From Bacillota bacterium (GTDB taxonomy: Bacteria > Bacillota > Clostridia > Christensenellales > Aristaeellaceae): a DNA stretch of 64,000 bases. The notes beneath the pieces are model-generated. The model saw nothing but the letters and a program-made list of their open reading frames with translations, ran no database searches and had not been told where the DNA came from. Shown in pieces: positions 52,635 to 63,396 of the stretch. The stretch spans positions 22,964 to 86,963 of the forward strand of contig JAEYCB010000062.1 of assembly GCA_023404345.1 (NCBI GenBank). Direction: 5' to 3'. A program made the translations under genes and the position numbers. Numbering within the stretch: the first letter of the stretch is position 1; each line of letters starts with the position of its first letter.

Positions 52635-53996
52635 ATGAAATTGGCGCATAAGCGCATTCTGGTGGTTGGCATGGCGCGCAGCGGCGTGGCTGCGGCTCAG
52701 CTTCTGATGGAAAACGGCGCGACGCCGGTGCTATCGGACCGCAAAAGGGAGGACGCTTTCGGCGCGGAGCTGGATGTGCTGCGTGGTACAGCATGTCAGT
52801 TCCGATTGGGAGAGGACCCCGTGCGCCTGCTTTCGGAGGTGGATGGACTGGTCATCAGCCCCGGCGTGCCTATCGATGCGCCGGTGGTGCTGGCCGCAAA
52901 GGAAAAGGGTATCCCGATGGTGGGCGAGCTGGAATTGGCCTGGTCGCTTTTGCAGGGCGAGGTGATGGCCATTTCCGGTACCAACGGGAAAACTACCACC
53001 ACCACCTTGCTTGGCAAGATTTTTGAAAACGCGGGCCGTGTGACCCATGTTGCGGGAAACATCGGCTATCCGCTGTCCGCCGTGGCCATGAAGAGCAAAA
53101 AGGATGATGTGGTGGTGGTTGAGGTCTCCAGCTTCCAGCTGGAAAGCATCAAGACCTTCCATCCGCATGTGGCCGCCCTGCTCAATATCACCGAGGATCA
53201 CCTCAATCGCCATGGCACCATGGCGCAATACATCCGTCTGAAGCAGCGTATCTTTGAGAACCAGACTGAGCGTGACTATGCCGTTTTGAACATGGATGAT
53301 CCTGTTTTGTTCAAAATGGCGGGCAAGCTCAAAAGCCATATCGCATTCTTCAGCCGTACGCAGCCGGTGGAAAATGGCGCGTTTGTGGATGGCGGGAAAA
53401 TCATATGGCAGTGGAACGGGGCGCGCCGCGCCATTTGCGACGCGGATCAGATTCTTATCCCCGGCCCGCATAATCTGGAAAATGCCCTGGCCGCGACGGC
53501 CATGGCCTGCGCCATGGGTGTACCCGCGCCGGTGATCCGCCACACGCTGCAATCCTTTTCGGGCGTGGAACACCGCATCGAAAAGGTGCGTGTATTCCAG
53601 GGTGTCACCTACATCAACGACAGCAAGGGTACCAATGTGGACAGCACCATCAAGGCCGTGCAGAGCATGAAAGCGCCTACGGTGCTGCTGCTGGGTGGTT
53701 ACGACAAGCACACGGACTTTATGCCCTTGTGCCAGGAGATCATTGCGTCCGGACGCATTGACGATGTGGTGGTGATGGGCGAGACTTCGCGCCAGATCCG
53801 AGAGCAGCTGGAGGAGGCAGGCTATGACCGCATCACCCCGGCCTACAGCCTGCGCGACGCCGTAGACAAGGCACGCTCACTGGCTGTGTCGGGCGGCAAT
53901 GTGCTGCTTTCACCCGCCTGCGCCAGCTTCGATATGTTCCGCGACTATGAGCATCGGGGCGCGGTGTTTAAAGAAATTGTAAACGCCCTCAACTGA
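52635..53996 (+). CDS. murD: UDP-MurNAc-alanine D-glutamate ligase MurD
   Basis: 453 residues. The N-terminal domain begins KRILVVGMARSGVAAAQLL, the ATP loop is ISGTNGKTTTTTL, and the central His/Asn region NITEDHLNRHGTM and C-terminal DSKGTNVDST and LSPACASFDMF motifs are intact. It adds D-glutamate to the muropeptide precursor in the cytoplasm. GGAGGT precedes the ATG. Confidence 0.97.
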   Translation: MKLAHKRILVVGMARSGVAAAQLLMENGATPVLSDRKREDAFGAELDVLRGTACQFRLGEDPVRLLSEVDGLVISPGVPIDAPVVLAAKEKGIPMVGELELAWSLLQGEVMAISGTNGKTTTTTLLGKIFENAGRVTHVAGNIGYPLSAVAMKSKKDDVVVVEVSSFQLESIKTFHPHVAALLNITEDHLNRHGTMAQYIRLKQRIFENQTERDYAVLNMDDPVLFKMAGKLKSHIAFFSRTQPVENGAFVDGGKIIWQWNGARRAICDADQILIPGPHNLENALAATAMACAMGVPAPVIRHTLQSFSGVEHRIEKVRVFQGVTYINDSKGTNVDSTIKAVQSMKAPTVLLLGGYDKHTDFMPLCQEIIASGRIDDVVVMGETSRQIREQLEEAGYDRITPAYSLRDAVDKARSLAVSGGNVLLSPACASFDMFRDYEHRGAVFKEIVNALN

Positions 53997-54071
53997 TGAA
54001 TGCCCCTTCCCGGCGTGAAGGAGATGCACACCAAAGACGACGCATCTTTTGAACGGTTGGGAGGGGGCCTT

Positions 54072-55211
54072 TTGACACGGCAGCAACCTGTAACCGCCGG
54101 ACGGTGCCTTAAACCCCGGCGCGCCGGCGTAGACCGGACGCTTCTTTTGATTCTTTCACTGCTGATGATGTGTGGGCTTTTGGCGCTGTTTAGCGCCACC
54201 TACTACAAGGCGGTGGACGAGGGCGACGCGCTTTTGGAGGTCAAGCGCCAGCTGGTGGGTATCGGACTGGGTGCGGTTTTGATGCTCATTACCAGCCGCA
54301 TTCCCCATACTTTCTGGGCGGATGCGCGCGTGGTGGTGGCCGGACTGGTGGCCAGCATGGTTTTGCTCATCCTGGTGCTGATACCAGGTGTGGGCGTATA
54401 TCTCAACGGGTCAAGGCGCTGGTTGAGCATTGCGGGAATGAGCTTTCAGCCGTCTGAGGTGGCCAAGATCGCATCGGTGATCTACCTCGCGGCTACGCTC
54501 AGCTACCGTCTGGAACGGCTGGAAAAGCTGTGGCGGGGCGTTTTGCCGCTATTGATCGTGCCGGCGGTGATGTTTTTGCTCATCCTGGAGCAGCCTAACC
54601 TGTCTACGGCGGGCAGCATTATGATCGTGGCGGTACTGATGATGCTGCTCGCCGGGGCCAGGTGGCGGCATCTGTGCCTGATGGGCGTGGCGGGCCTGTG
54701 CGTGGGTACGGTATACGCCTGGATTGAGCCCTACCGGCGCGAGCGGCTATTATCCTTCCGTGACCCCTTTGCGCAGATGAGCGATGAAGGATATCAGCTG
54801 GCCCAGTCGCTCATCGCCATTGGATCGGGAGGACTGTTTGGGCGCGGCCTGGGACAGGGCCGGCAGAAGTTCAGTTACCTGCCCTATCCCGAAAGCGATT
54901 TCATCTTTGCCATCGTAGGGGAGGACTTTGGGCTGCTGGGCTGCATGGTGGTGATCGCGCTGTTCCTGGCCTTTGCCTTCGCGGGCATGCGCATCGCTGT
55001 TTCCTGCCCGGACCGTCATGGCTGTCTGCTGGCGGCGGGGCTTACGGCCATGATTGCGGTACAGGCTTTTATCAATATCGGTGTGGTGGTGGGTGTGCTG
55101 CCTACGACAGGGCTGCCGCTTCCGTTCTTCAGCGCCGGGGGGACCTCCATCTCCCTGCTGATGGCTGCAACAGGCATCATTTTAAGCGTATCCCGCACAG
55201 CACGCAAATGA
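54072..55211 (+). CDS. ftsW: FtsW-type SEDS glycosyltransferase
   Basis: 379 residues from the TTG at 54072 (GGGAGGGGG just upstream); earlier ATGs at 54000 and 54024 lack suitable ribosome sites. About ten membrane segments are visible, with GSRRWLSIAGMSFQPSEVAK, PNLSTAGS, SYLPYPESDFIFAIVGEDFG and the end PFFSAGGTS typical of SEDS proteins. It polymerises septal peptidoglycan with the division PBP. The expected murG does not follow. Confidence 0.94.
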   Translation: MTRQQPVTAGRCLKPRRAGVDRTLLLILSLLMMCGLLALFSATYYKAVDEGDALLEVKRQLVGIGLGAVLMLITSRIPHTFWADARVVVAGLVASMVLLILVLIPGVGVYLNGSRRWLSIAGMSFQPSEVAKIASVIYLAATLSYRLERLEKLWRGVLPLLIVPAVMFLLILEQPNLSTAGSIMIVAVLMMLLAGARWRHLCLMGVAGLCVGTVYAWIEPYRRERLLSFRDPFAQMSDEGYQLAQSLIAIGSGGLFGRGLGQGRQKFSYLPYPESDFIFAIVGEDFGLLGCMVVIALFLAFAFAGMRIAVSCPDRHGCLLAAGLTAMIAVQAFINIGVVVGVLPTTGLPLPFFSAGGTSISLLMAATGIILSVSRTARK

Positions 55212-55279
55212 GGCTTTTTTTCACACTTGGTCAGGCATGACATAAGATAGTGCATGGAATGCTTGACGGAGGTGGAAGA

Positions 55280-56536
55280 ATGAACGCCTTGCGAATTCAC
55301 GGCGGGAGGCGCCTGACAGGCGAATGGAGGGTACACAGCGCGAAAAACGCGGTATTGCCCATCATGGCGGCCTCCATCCTCACTGATGAGGAAACGTGCC
55401 TGGAGGATTGCCCGCAGCTGGTAGATGTGGGTTATATGGCCGATATCCTGCGTACGCTGGGCTGCCATATACATAGCGGGAATGGTGCGCTGACCATTGA
55501 CCCGCAGGGCCTCAATCGCCATGAGATGCCCGATGCGCTGGCCAAAAAAATCCGGTCCTCCATTTTTCTGCTGGGGTCGATCCTGGCGCGGTTTCGAAAG
55601 GCTACCGTCACCTTTCCCGGAGGATGTGAGATCGGCTTAAGGCCCATCGACCTGCATTTGAGCGGCCTTAGGCAGCTGGGGGTAGATGTGCGGGAGGAGG
55701 GCGGCCTGATCCGCTGCGATGGCAGGCATATGCGCGCCGGTACCGTGCATTTTGACTACCCCAGCGTGGGTGCCACCGAGAACGTCATGATGGCCGCGGT
55801 GCTGCTCAAGGGTCGAACGGTGCTGAGCAATGTGGCGCGGGAGCCGGAAATCTGCGACTTGCAAAACCTGCTCAACGCCATGGGAGCGCACATTAGCGGT
55901 GCGGGTACCCACACCGTGACCGTCGAGGGTGTGGACCGGTTGCGGGGCGTGAGCTACCACCCTATGCCGGACCGTATTGTGGCTGGTACATTACTGGCTG
56001 CTGCCGCGGCCACGGGTGGCGACGTCCGGCTGACCAATGTGCCATGCCGCGACCTGTATGCGGTATTTACCAAGCTGCGGGAAATGGGTTGCGAGATTGA
56101 CGAGGAAGAAAGCGCAGCGAGACTTTGCGCGCCCCGGCGGCTTACAGCCTTTCAGCAGCTGCAGACGCAGCCGCATCCGGGCTTTCCCACCGATATGCAG
56201 GCTCAGATGCTGGCACTGGCAGCCATGGCAAAGGGAACCTCGGTGGTGGTGGAGAACGTATTTGAGAACCGCTTTGCGCATGCGGGCGATCTCAATCGCA
56301 TGGGCGCAAATGTGCTGGTTAACGGCCGCACGGCGGTGGTGCAGGGCGTGGAGGCTCTCTATGGTGCGCATGTGACTGCCCGCGATCTGCGCGGCGGCGC
56401 GGCGCTGGTCATAGCCGGACTGGCAGCGCGTGGAGAAACGCTGGTGGAGCGCGCCGGGCTGATCGACCGCGGATACGAGCGCCTGGAGGAGGTGCTGGGC
56501 GCGCTGGGGGCGGACATCCGCCGGGAAAGCGTATAA
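55280..56536 (+). CDS. murA: UDP-GlcNAc 1-carboxyvinyltransferase MurA
   Basis: 418 residues from the ATG at 55280 (GGAGGTGG upstream). It transfers enolpyruvate to UDP-GlcNAc, the first committed step of peptidoglycan synthesis. Lys22-Asn23 (SAKNAVLP) and the fosfomycin-target cysteine Cys116 in FPGGCEIGLRPIDLH are present. It is placed in the dcw cluster between ftsW and divIB, where many Clostridia have murG, murC or murB. Confidence 0.95.
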   Translation: MNALRIHGGRRLTGEWRVHSAKNAVLPIMAASILTDEETCLEDCPQLVDVGYMADILRTLGCHIHSGNGALTIDPQGLNRHEMPDALAKKIRSSIFLLGSILARFRKATVTFPGGCEIGLRPIDLHLSGLRQLGVDVREEGGLIRCDGRHMRAGTVHFDYPSVGATENVMMAAVLLKGRTVLSNVAREPEICDLQNLLNAMGAHISGAGTHTVTVEGVDRLRGVSYHPMPDRIVAGTLLAAAAATGGDVRLTNVPCRDLYAVFTKLREMGCEIDEEESAARLCAPRRLTAFQQLQTQPHPGFPTDMQAQMLALAAMAKGTSVVVENVFENRFAHAGDLNRMGANVLVNGRTAVVQGVEALYGAHVTARDLRGGAALVIAGLAARGETLVERAGLIDRGYERLEEVLGALGADIRRESV

Positions 56537-56554
56537 GCCAAGGGAGGAACGTAC

Positions 56555-57442
56555 ATGAGCAAACGGGAAAAGCGCACACCCGAAACTGAACGCGAGCAGT
56601 TTGAAGCCTATGGCGAGTATACTTATGACTACCTGCACACGCAGGATGGCGAAGCCGGGGACGCGCAGGCCCCGGCCCAACCCAGTGTGCAGGCGGTCAG
56701 GCGTGCGCAGAAACGTCGCAGGACGCATGGCTTTTTTAAGTTCCTGGGCCTTTTGACGGTGCTCACCATCGGCCTGGTAGTGGGCCAGCAGACGCTGTTC
56801 CGTTTGGAAACGGTCTATGTCGTGGGCAATGAGGAAAAGTCACCACAGGAGGTTGTCATGGCGTCGGGGCTGGTGCGCGGGCGCAACATGATTACCATTG
56901 AAGAAGAGGACGTGGCCGAGGCGCTCAGCCAGGATCATACCATCATCTTCAAGGGCATGCAGAAGGAATATCCCAACACCATCTATCTTTACATTGAAGA
57001 GCGAAAAACCGTGGCTGCCATGCAGTGGCTGGGCATCCTCTATACGCTGGACCGCGAGGGCGTGGTGATGAAGGAGAGTACCTCCTCCACGCCCCCCGCC
57101 GGCATGCCTGTGATCACGGGATTTCGCGTGAGCAATATCAATGTAGGCCAGCAGCTGATGGTCAGGTCCGAAAAGCAGATGGAAGCCTATCGCGAGATCA
57201 TGGAGGAGCTGGAATTGCAGATGTATCAAAGCCAGGTGGCGGAAATCAACCTGGCTGATCCCAGAAATATTTACCTGATCACGGTCGATGGGGTGACCGT
57301 GCGTCTGGGCGACGCCACCTACATGCAGGCCAAGATCGGCGCCGTGCGCACGGATATGGCCTACCTTCGTCAGTTGGGGAAAACCTCCGGCATTCTGGAT
57401 GTGACCATTCCCGAGGATGCCAAGTACATGCCGGAGGATTGA
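56555..57442 (+). CDS. divIB: Cell division protein FtsQ/DivIB
   Basis: 295 residues. A cytoplasmic N-terminal part (about 1-60, basic at RRAQKRRR) leads to one membrane segment (FFKFLGLLTVLTIGLVVGQQ) and a POTRA domain (LETVYVVGNEEKSPQEVV, ASGLVRGRNMITI), then the FtsQ beta domain. It stabilises the FtsL-PBP division complex. AGGGAGG precedes the ATG. Confidence 0.9.
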   Translation: MSKREKRTPETEREQFEAYGEYTYDYLHTQDGEAGDAQAPAQPSVQAVRRAQKRRRTHGFFKFLGLLTVLTIGLVVGQQTLFRLETVYVVGNEEKSPQEVVMASGLVRGRNMITIEEEDVAEALSQDHTIIFKGMQKEYPNTIYLYIEERKTVAAMQWLGILYTLDREGVVMKESTSSTPPAGMPVITGFRVSNINVGQQLMVRSEKQMEAYREIMEELELQMYQSQVAEINLADPRNIYLITVDGVTVRLGDATYMQAKIGAVRTDMAYLRQLGKTSGILDVTIPEDAKYMPED

Positions 57443-57503
57443 ACAAACTTGGAAAAGTTTACGAACTTCTTCCCAAAAACGCGAAAAAAAAGCGGGAATA
57501 TGC

Positions 57504-57532
57504 TTGCGTATTCCTGCCAAAACGGTTACAAT
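57504..57532 (+). promoter_or_regulatory. Internal promoter upstream of ftsA-ftsZ
   Basis: TTGCGT (57504-57509), 17-bp spacer, TACAAT (57527-57532) in the 195-bp gap between divIB and ftsA, about 105 bp before the ftsA ATG. It allows separate control of the ring-forming genes. Confidence 0.75.
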
Positions 57533-57637
57533 AAACAATGGTACTTTGGGTGCCTTCTATTGCCGTGCGCGGCGGCGCCCGGCCCGCCGTGGGAACATGC
57601 CCCGGCTGATTGATGACGAACAGGGGAATGCTGTGTT

Positions 57638-58831
57638 ATGAAATCAACCATCGCGGCCATTGATTTTGGTACGTGCAAGATCGTTACCCTCGTAGCCGAG
57701 ACGAGCGGGACCCAACGGTGCGATATCGTTGGGGCAGGTATTGCCGCCTACGACGGTTTTCTGGATGGCGAATGGAACAATACCGTTATGCTCAACGAAG
57801 CCATTCAGAAATCCATTACTGAAGCGGAAAGCCAGTCCAAGCGCAAAATCCGTGAAATCAACGTGGGTGTGCCGGGTGAATTTACGCGCGTGTACGCCGT
57901 GGAGACCAGCGTGACCATTCAGGGTGCGGACCCGCATGTTACGCCCCGCCACGTGGAAAAGATCTTTGCCAATGCGGACAAGCAGCTCTCGCCCGTGCGT
58001 GGCGTGGTGGTGCACCGCAGCCCCGCATGGTTTATGGTAGACGGCGGCAAAAAAACGCTGGAGCCCGTGGGCCTCAAGGGAACCGAGCTCAAGGCGTTGG
58101 TTAGCTTCGTGGTGGCCGATACCTTCTTCTTGGACGATGTGATGGCACGTCTGCGCGATATGAACATCACCGTCAGCGGCTTTTTTTCCAGCTCCACGGG
58201 CGAAGCGATGCTTTACCTGCTGGAGGAGGACCGCGACCGTACCGCTATCCTGATCGACATTGGCTACCTGTGCACCGATGTGATGGCCGTGGAGGGAGAC
58301 GCCGTCATCTTCCAGAAAACGCTTCCCGTGGGTGGCGGTCATATCGCCGCCGACGTGGCCGAGGGCCTGTCCATTCCCCTGGAATCGGCTGAGCAGATCA
58401 AGCGGGAATATGTGTATGGAATTTCTACGATTTCGCAATCCTATACGGTATCCGGCGGCGAAGGCGTCAAGACCGAAACCTTCACACAGGAGCAGGTGGC
58501 CGCGGTGCTGGAACCCCGCGTAGACGAGATTGCGGACATGATTCAGGAATGCATCGACGACAGCGGCATCAAGCTGGGCAGCTGGTCTACCATTTACCTG
58601 ACCGGCGGCGGTCTCAGTCTCAACCGCGGTGGAAGGGACTATCTTTCGGCCAAGCTGGAAAAGCCCGTGCGCGATACGGTCAAGCGTACCATTAAGCTGT
58701 CCAGCCCCATTTATGCCAGCGCCATGGGCCTGATGGACCTGATCATCGACACCATCGAGGCCCGAAACGCCACTTCCAGCGGCGTGGCGGGCGGCATCAA
58801 GGACTTTTTCAAAAGTTTGCTGGGCGGCTGA
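57638..58831 (+). CDS. ftsA: Cell division protein FtsA
   Basis: 397 residues with the actin-like fold: phosphate loop IAAIDFGTCKIVTLV, second loop ILIDIGYLCTDVMAV and adenosine motif IYLTGGGLSLNRGG. The last 13 residues (GGIKDFFKSLLGG) form the amphipathic membrane-targeting helix. It tethers FtsZ to the membrane. AGGGGAA lies before the ATG. The ftsZ gene follows 44 bp later. Confidence 0.94.
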   Translation: MKSTIAAIDFGTCKIVTLVAETSGTQRCDIVGAGIAAYDGFLDGEWNNTVMLNEAIQKSITEAESQSKRKIREINVGVPGEFTRVYAVETSVTIQGADPHVTPRHVEKIFANADKQLSPVRGVVVHRSPAWFMVDGGKKTLEPVGLKGTELKALVSFVVADTFFLDDVMARLRDMNITVSGFFSSSTGEAMLYLLEEDRDRTAILIDIGYLCTDVMAVEGDAVIFQKTLPVGGGHIAADVAEGLSIPLESAEQIKREYVYGISTISQSYTVSGGEGVKTETFTQEQVAAVLEPRVDEIADMIQECIDDSGIKLGSWSTIYLTGGGLSLNRGGRDYLSAKLEKPVRDTVKRTIKLSSPIYASAMGLMDLIIDTIEARNATSSGVAGGIKDFFKSLLGG

Positions 58832-58875
58832 CGCCCCGGACGCGACCGAAGAAAGATTGAGTAGGGGGATGCACT

Positions 58876-60384
<1,509 letters not shown>

Positions 60385-60400
60385 ACACAAGATAACAGAC

Positions 60401-60432
60401 AGCCCCTGCCTTCTACTGAGGAGGCGGGGGCT
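60401..60432 (+). terminator. Stem-loop after ftsZ
   Basis: AGCCCCTGCC (60401-60410) pairs with GGCGGGGGCT (60423-60432) including one G-T pair, 17 bp after the ftsZ stop. No T-tract follows, so it may be an mRNA end stabiliser rather than a strong terminator. The rest of the gap to 60537 shows nothing I recognise. Confidence 0.55.
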
Positions 60433-60537
60433 TAGACTATTGATCAAAAGAGCGGAGGAACTGACTTTATTTAGCAATTCGAGTTTCTGCGTTCGAATGT
60501 GGAAGATGGGGACTTTGTGCATATCAAAAGGCTCCTG

Positions 60538-60566
60538 TTGCGAAAACGTCGCTTTTGTTGTATACT
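60538..60566 (+). promoter_or_regulatory. Promoter of darA-holB-ricT
   Basis: TTGCGA (60538-60543), 17-bp spacer, TATACT (60561-60566), about 40 bp before the ATG at 60606. Confidence 0.8.
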
Positions 60567-60605
60567 AAAGGCGGAACTCAAAGACCGATGGGGAGGGATA
60601 GCCGT

Positions 60606-60935
60606 ATGAAATTGATCATCGCTATCGTACAGGACGAGGACGCTTCCCGCTTGATCAGCCAACTGATGAATGATGGCTTTGGCGTTACCAAGCTGGCTAC
60701 TACTGGCGGTTTCCTGCGTGCGGGCAACACCACGCTGCTAGTGGGTGTGGACGATGACCGCTTCCAGGCAGCGATGGAAGTGATTGAAAAGGTGTGCAAG
60801 AGCCGCAAGCAGATTGCGCTGTCGCCTGCATCCATGGTGGGTATGCCGGGCTCCTACACGCCGTATCCCATCGAAGTGGTCGTGGGTGGAGCTACCATCT
60901 TCGTGCTCACGGTGGATCAGTTTATCAAGCTGTAA
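60606..60935 (+). CDS. darA: Cyclic-di-AMP receptor DarA/PstA (YaaQ), PII-like
   Basis: 109 residues from the ATG at 60606 (GGGAGG upstream). It begins KLIIAIVQDEDASRLISQL, with FGVTKLATTGGFLRAGNTT, VGVDDDR and the end IEVVVGGATIFVLTVDQF, matching the family of trimeric PII-like proteins that bind c-di-AMP. As in Bacillus it precedes holB and ricT (yaaT). The tmk gene that often begins this group is not here. Confidence 0.95.
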   Translation: MKLIIAIVQDEDASRLISQLMNDGFGVTKLATTGGFLRAGNTTLLVGVDDDRFQAAMEVIEKVCKSRKQIALSPASMVGMPGSYTPYPIEVVVGGATIFVLTVDQFIKL

Positions 60936-60954
60936 CCCCAGGAAAGGAATCGCA

Positions 60955-61977
60955 TTGACACAGATCGCACCCAACACGCCGTCTCCCGCCTATCCCTTGC
61001 AAAAGGGACTGAATGCGGGCGTCGGCGTGGTGGCAAACCAGTTTATCCACCGGCAAATGGTGCATGCATATTTGCTGACGGGCGCGCGCGGCCTGGGCAA
61101 GCGGACCCTTGCCAGGACGCTGGCCAGCGCCCTGTTTTGCACTTCCGAAAAGAAACCTTGCGGACATTGCGAAGCCTGCCGGCGCGTTCTGGATGGAAAT
61201 GAACCCGACGTGATTACCCTTTTTGCCGATGATGGCAAGCAAATCGGCGTAGATCGCGTGCGTGAGGTGATTCAAAAGAGCGGGCAGCACGCTTTTGGGG
61301 ATGGCTGGCGCGTGGTATTGATCGAGCCTGTGGAGAAGATGACCCCTCAGGCGCAGAACGCGCTGCTCAAGTCCCTGGAGGAACCGGTGGCCCGGGTGGT
61401 CTATCTGCTAATGACGCATGAGTTGACAGCTACGCTGGGTACCATTGCATCGCGGTGCGTGCGCGTGAAGCTCTCTCCCTGGCCGGATGAACAGCTTAAG
61501 GAGGCGCTTTTACGGGCTGGCTATGCAGCGGACCGTGTGACTGCCGTACTGCCGCGTAGCGCAGGGAATATCGGCCAGGCGTTGAGCCTGCTTAACGAAG
61601 GAGTCGACGGAGGAGCGCAGGAATTTGTGACCGCCGCCTTGTCCATTTCCACCGATGCAGAGTCTGTGGGGTTAAGTACGCGACTGAAGGAAGGCCGAGA
61701 AGACGCAGATGCGTACCTTGTCGCGCTGGAACAGGCCATTTATCAGGCGCTGTTGGTACGGACGGGCCGTTTGGACGCGCAGGCGCTGAAGGAATATCCC
61801 ACCCTGTGGCGCACGGCAGCAGAGCGCGCGCCAGCGAGTGATCTCAACGCGCTGCTCACTGCCGTGATGAATGCACGGCGGCTCAAGGCCGGGCAGGTCA
61901 ATTGGCAGTCCAACATCGATCACCTTATGATGAGGCTATTGGAGGAGCATACCAAATGGCGACAGTCGTTGGCGTAA
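60955..61977 (+). CDS. holB: DNA polymerase III delta-prime subunit HolB
   Basis: 340 residues from the TTG at 60955 after GGAAAGGAA; longer frames run back into darA without a ribosome site. The ATP loop is LTGARGLGKRT (about 41-51). A zinc module has Cys62, Cys69, Cys72 and Cys75. The AAA+ lid and arginine region follow (NALLKSLEEP, IASRC). It is part of the clamp loader. It overlaps ricT by 22 bp. Confidence 0.92.
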   Translation: MTQIAPNTPSPAYPLQKGLNAGVGVVANQFIHRQMVHAYLLTGARGLGKRTLARTLASALFCTSEKKPCGHCEACRRVLDGNEPDVITLFADDGKQIGVDRVREVIQKSGQHAFGDGWRVVLIEPVEKMTPQAQNALLKSLEEPVARVVYLLMTHELTATLGTIASRCVRVKLSPWPDEQLKEALLRAGYAADRVTAVLPRSAGNIGQALSLLNEGVDGGAQEFVTAALSISTDAESVGLSTRLKEGREDADAYLVALEQAIYQALLVRTGRLDAQALKEYPTLWRTAAERAPASDLNALLTAVMNARRLKAGQVNWQSNIDHLMMRLLEEHTKWRQSLA

Positions 61978-63026
61978 GATTTAAAAACGCAGGAAAGCTA
62001 TATTATTTTGATCCGGGCAAGCTATGGCCCGCGGCGGGCAGCTACGTGGTGGTAGAAACCGCACGCGGCATCGAATATGGGCAGGTGATCACCGGCGTGC
62101 GGCAGGTGGATGACGAGCTGATTGCTTCGCCGCTTAAGCAGGTGTTACGCATTGCCACAGAGGCCGATGCACAGCACGCCGCTGAAAACGAGCTGTTTGA
62201 GAAGGAAGCTTACCGCATCTGCCAGCATAAAATCGAGGAGCATAAGCTCGATATGAAGCTGGTGGGCGTGGAGCAGACGTTTGATAATGCGAAAATCCTT
62301 TTTTACTTTACGGCAAATGGCCGGGTAGATTTCCGTTCGCTGGTAAAAGACCTGGCCTCCGTGTTTCATACCCGCATTGAACTGCGTCAGATTGGCGTGA
62401 GAGACGAGGCAAAGATGCTTGGCGGGCTGGGACCGTGCGGCAGGCCGATTTGCTGTGGGTCCTTCCTGGGTGATTTTCAGCCTGTGAGCATTAAGATGGC
62501 CAAGGAACAGAACCTGTCGCTTAACCCAACCAAGATTTCCGGCGTGTGTGGCAGGCTGATGTGCTGCCTGAAATTTGAGCAGGACCACTATGAAAGCACT
62601 CGCAAGCGTATGCCCAAGACTGGTAAGGAAGTGGAAACCCCGGATGGTGTGGGTACGGTAACGGATATCAACGTGCTCAAAGAAACGCTTACCGTACGCT
62701 TGAACAAGGGCGATTCGGTGGAGTTCAAAACCTACCCGCTGGAGGAAATCAAGTGGTCCAAGCCTGCGCCACAGCCCACCGCGGAAAACCGTTCCTCTGA
62801 GGGAAAGAGCCAGGAAGGCGGACGTGCTGCGCGTGGACAGGGCCGGCGGGGCCGTCAGAACCGTGCACCTCTTGCTACCGATCCTTCGGGGCCTGCGCCC
62901 GTGATGCCTGAGGAGGCGGACGAGCTGCCGCCAGAGGTTGAGGAGGAGCGGACGACGGATGAGGGTGCAGGCGACTGGCTCAAGGCGGTGGAAGATGCGC
63001 TGAAAGCCGCGCAGCAAAAGGAATAA
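61956..63026 (+). CDS. ricT: RicT/YaaT (PSP1 family) regulatory iron-sulfur protein
   Basis: 356 residues from the ATG at 61956, with GGAGGAG upstream inside holB. The PSP1 domain spans most of the first 270 residues. The conserved cysteines are Cys161, Cys166, Cys167, Cys198, Cys203 and Cys204 (GPCGRPICCGSF and GVCGRLMCCLKF), which in the Ric complex bind Fe-S clusters. It affects RNase Y activity and phosphorelay in Bacillus. The last 85 residues are a low-complexity Arg/Gln/Glu-rich tail. Confidence 0.95.
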   Translation: MATVVGVRFKNAGKLYYFDPGKLWPAAGSYVVVETARGIEYGQVITGVRQVDDELIASPLKQVLRIATEADAQHAAENELFEKEAYRICQHKIEEHKLDMKLVGVEQTFDNAKILFYFTANGRVDFRSLVKDLASVFHTRIELRQIGVRDEAKMLGGLGPCGRPICCGSFLGDFQPVSIKMAKEQNLSLNPTKISGVCGRLMCCLKFEQDHYESTRKRMPKTGKEVETPDGVGTVTDINVLKETLTVRLNKGDSVEFKTYPLEEIKWSKPAPQPTAENRSSEGKSQEGGRAARGQGRRGRQNRAPLATDPSGPAPVMPEEADELPPEVEEERTTDEGAGDWLKAVEDALKAAQQKE

Positions 63027-63051
63027 GGCATTTTGGGGATGTAACAAATAC

Positions 63052-63080
63052 TTGCAATCAACCCCCATTCGTGATATGAT
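63052..63080 (+). promoter_or_regulatory. Promoter of the ferredoxin gene
   Basis: TTGCAA (63052-63057), 17-bp spacer, TATGAT (63075-63080), about 60 bp before the ATG at 63140. Confidence 0.85.
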
Positions 63081-63139
63081 GTGTGCGAGCGATGGCCGCT
63101 TTCACGGCCGCCGCCATTGTGATACCGGGAGGTGAAACC

Positions 63140-63310
63140 ATGGCATACCAGATTTCTGATGATTGCATCAGCTGCGGCGCCTGCCAGGCTGAATGCCCCG
63201 TCGACGCGATTTCCGAAGGCGACGGCAAGTACGTGATCGATGCGGACAAGTGCATCGAGTGCGGCGCTTGCGCCGGCACCTGCCCCGTGGGCGCTCCCGC
63301 TCAGGCGTGA
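63140..63310 (+). CDS. 2[4Fe-4S] ferredoxin
   Basis: 56 residues, the classic clostridial ferredoxin size. Two CxxCxxCxxxCP motifs (CISCGACQAECP and CIECGACAGTCP) bind two cubane clusters. GGGAGGTG precedes the ATG. It carries electrons in anaerobic metabolism. Single gene between its own promoter and terminator, suggesting strong expression. Confidence 0.97.
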   Translation: MAYQISDDCISCGACQAECPVDAISEGDGKYVIDADKCIECGACAGTCPVGAPAQA

Positions 63311-63330
63311 TGTCAGCGGTAAAGCAGAGA

Positions 63331-63366
63331 ACAGAACAGCGCGCCAGAAACGCGGTGTTCTGTTTT
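63331..63366 (+). terminator. Terminator of the ferredoxin gene
   Basis: ACAGAACAGCGCG (63331-63343) pairs with CGCGGTGTTCTGT (63351-63363) with one mismatch, running into five T. Confidence 0.85.
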
Positions 63367-63396
63367 TCGTTTGTTTAAGATAAAGGGGGCTTCACG

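Noticed and set aside
60440..60554. A short open frame between ftsZ and darA
   Set aside because: It has about 40 codons, no known motif, and runs into the darA promoter; nothing supports translation beyond a chance GGAGG.
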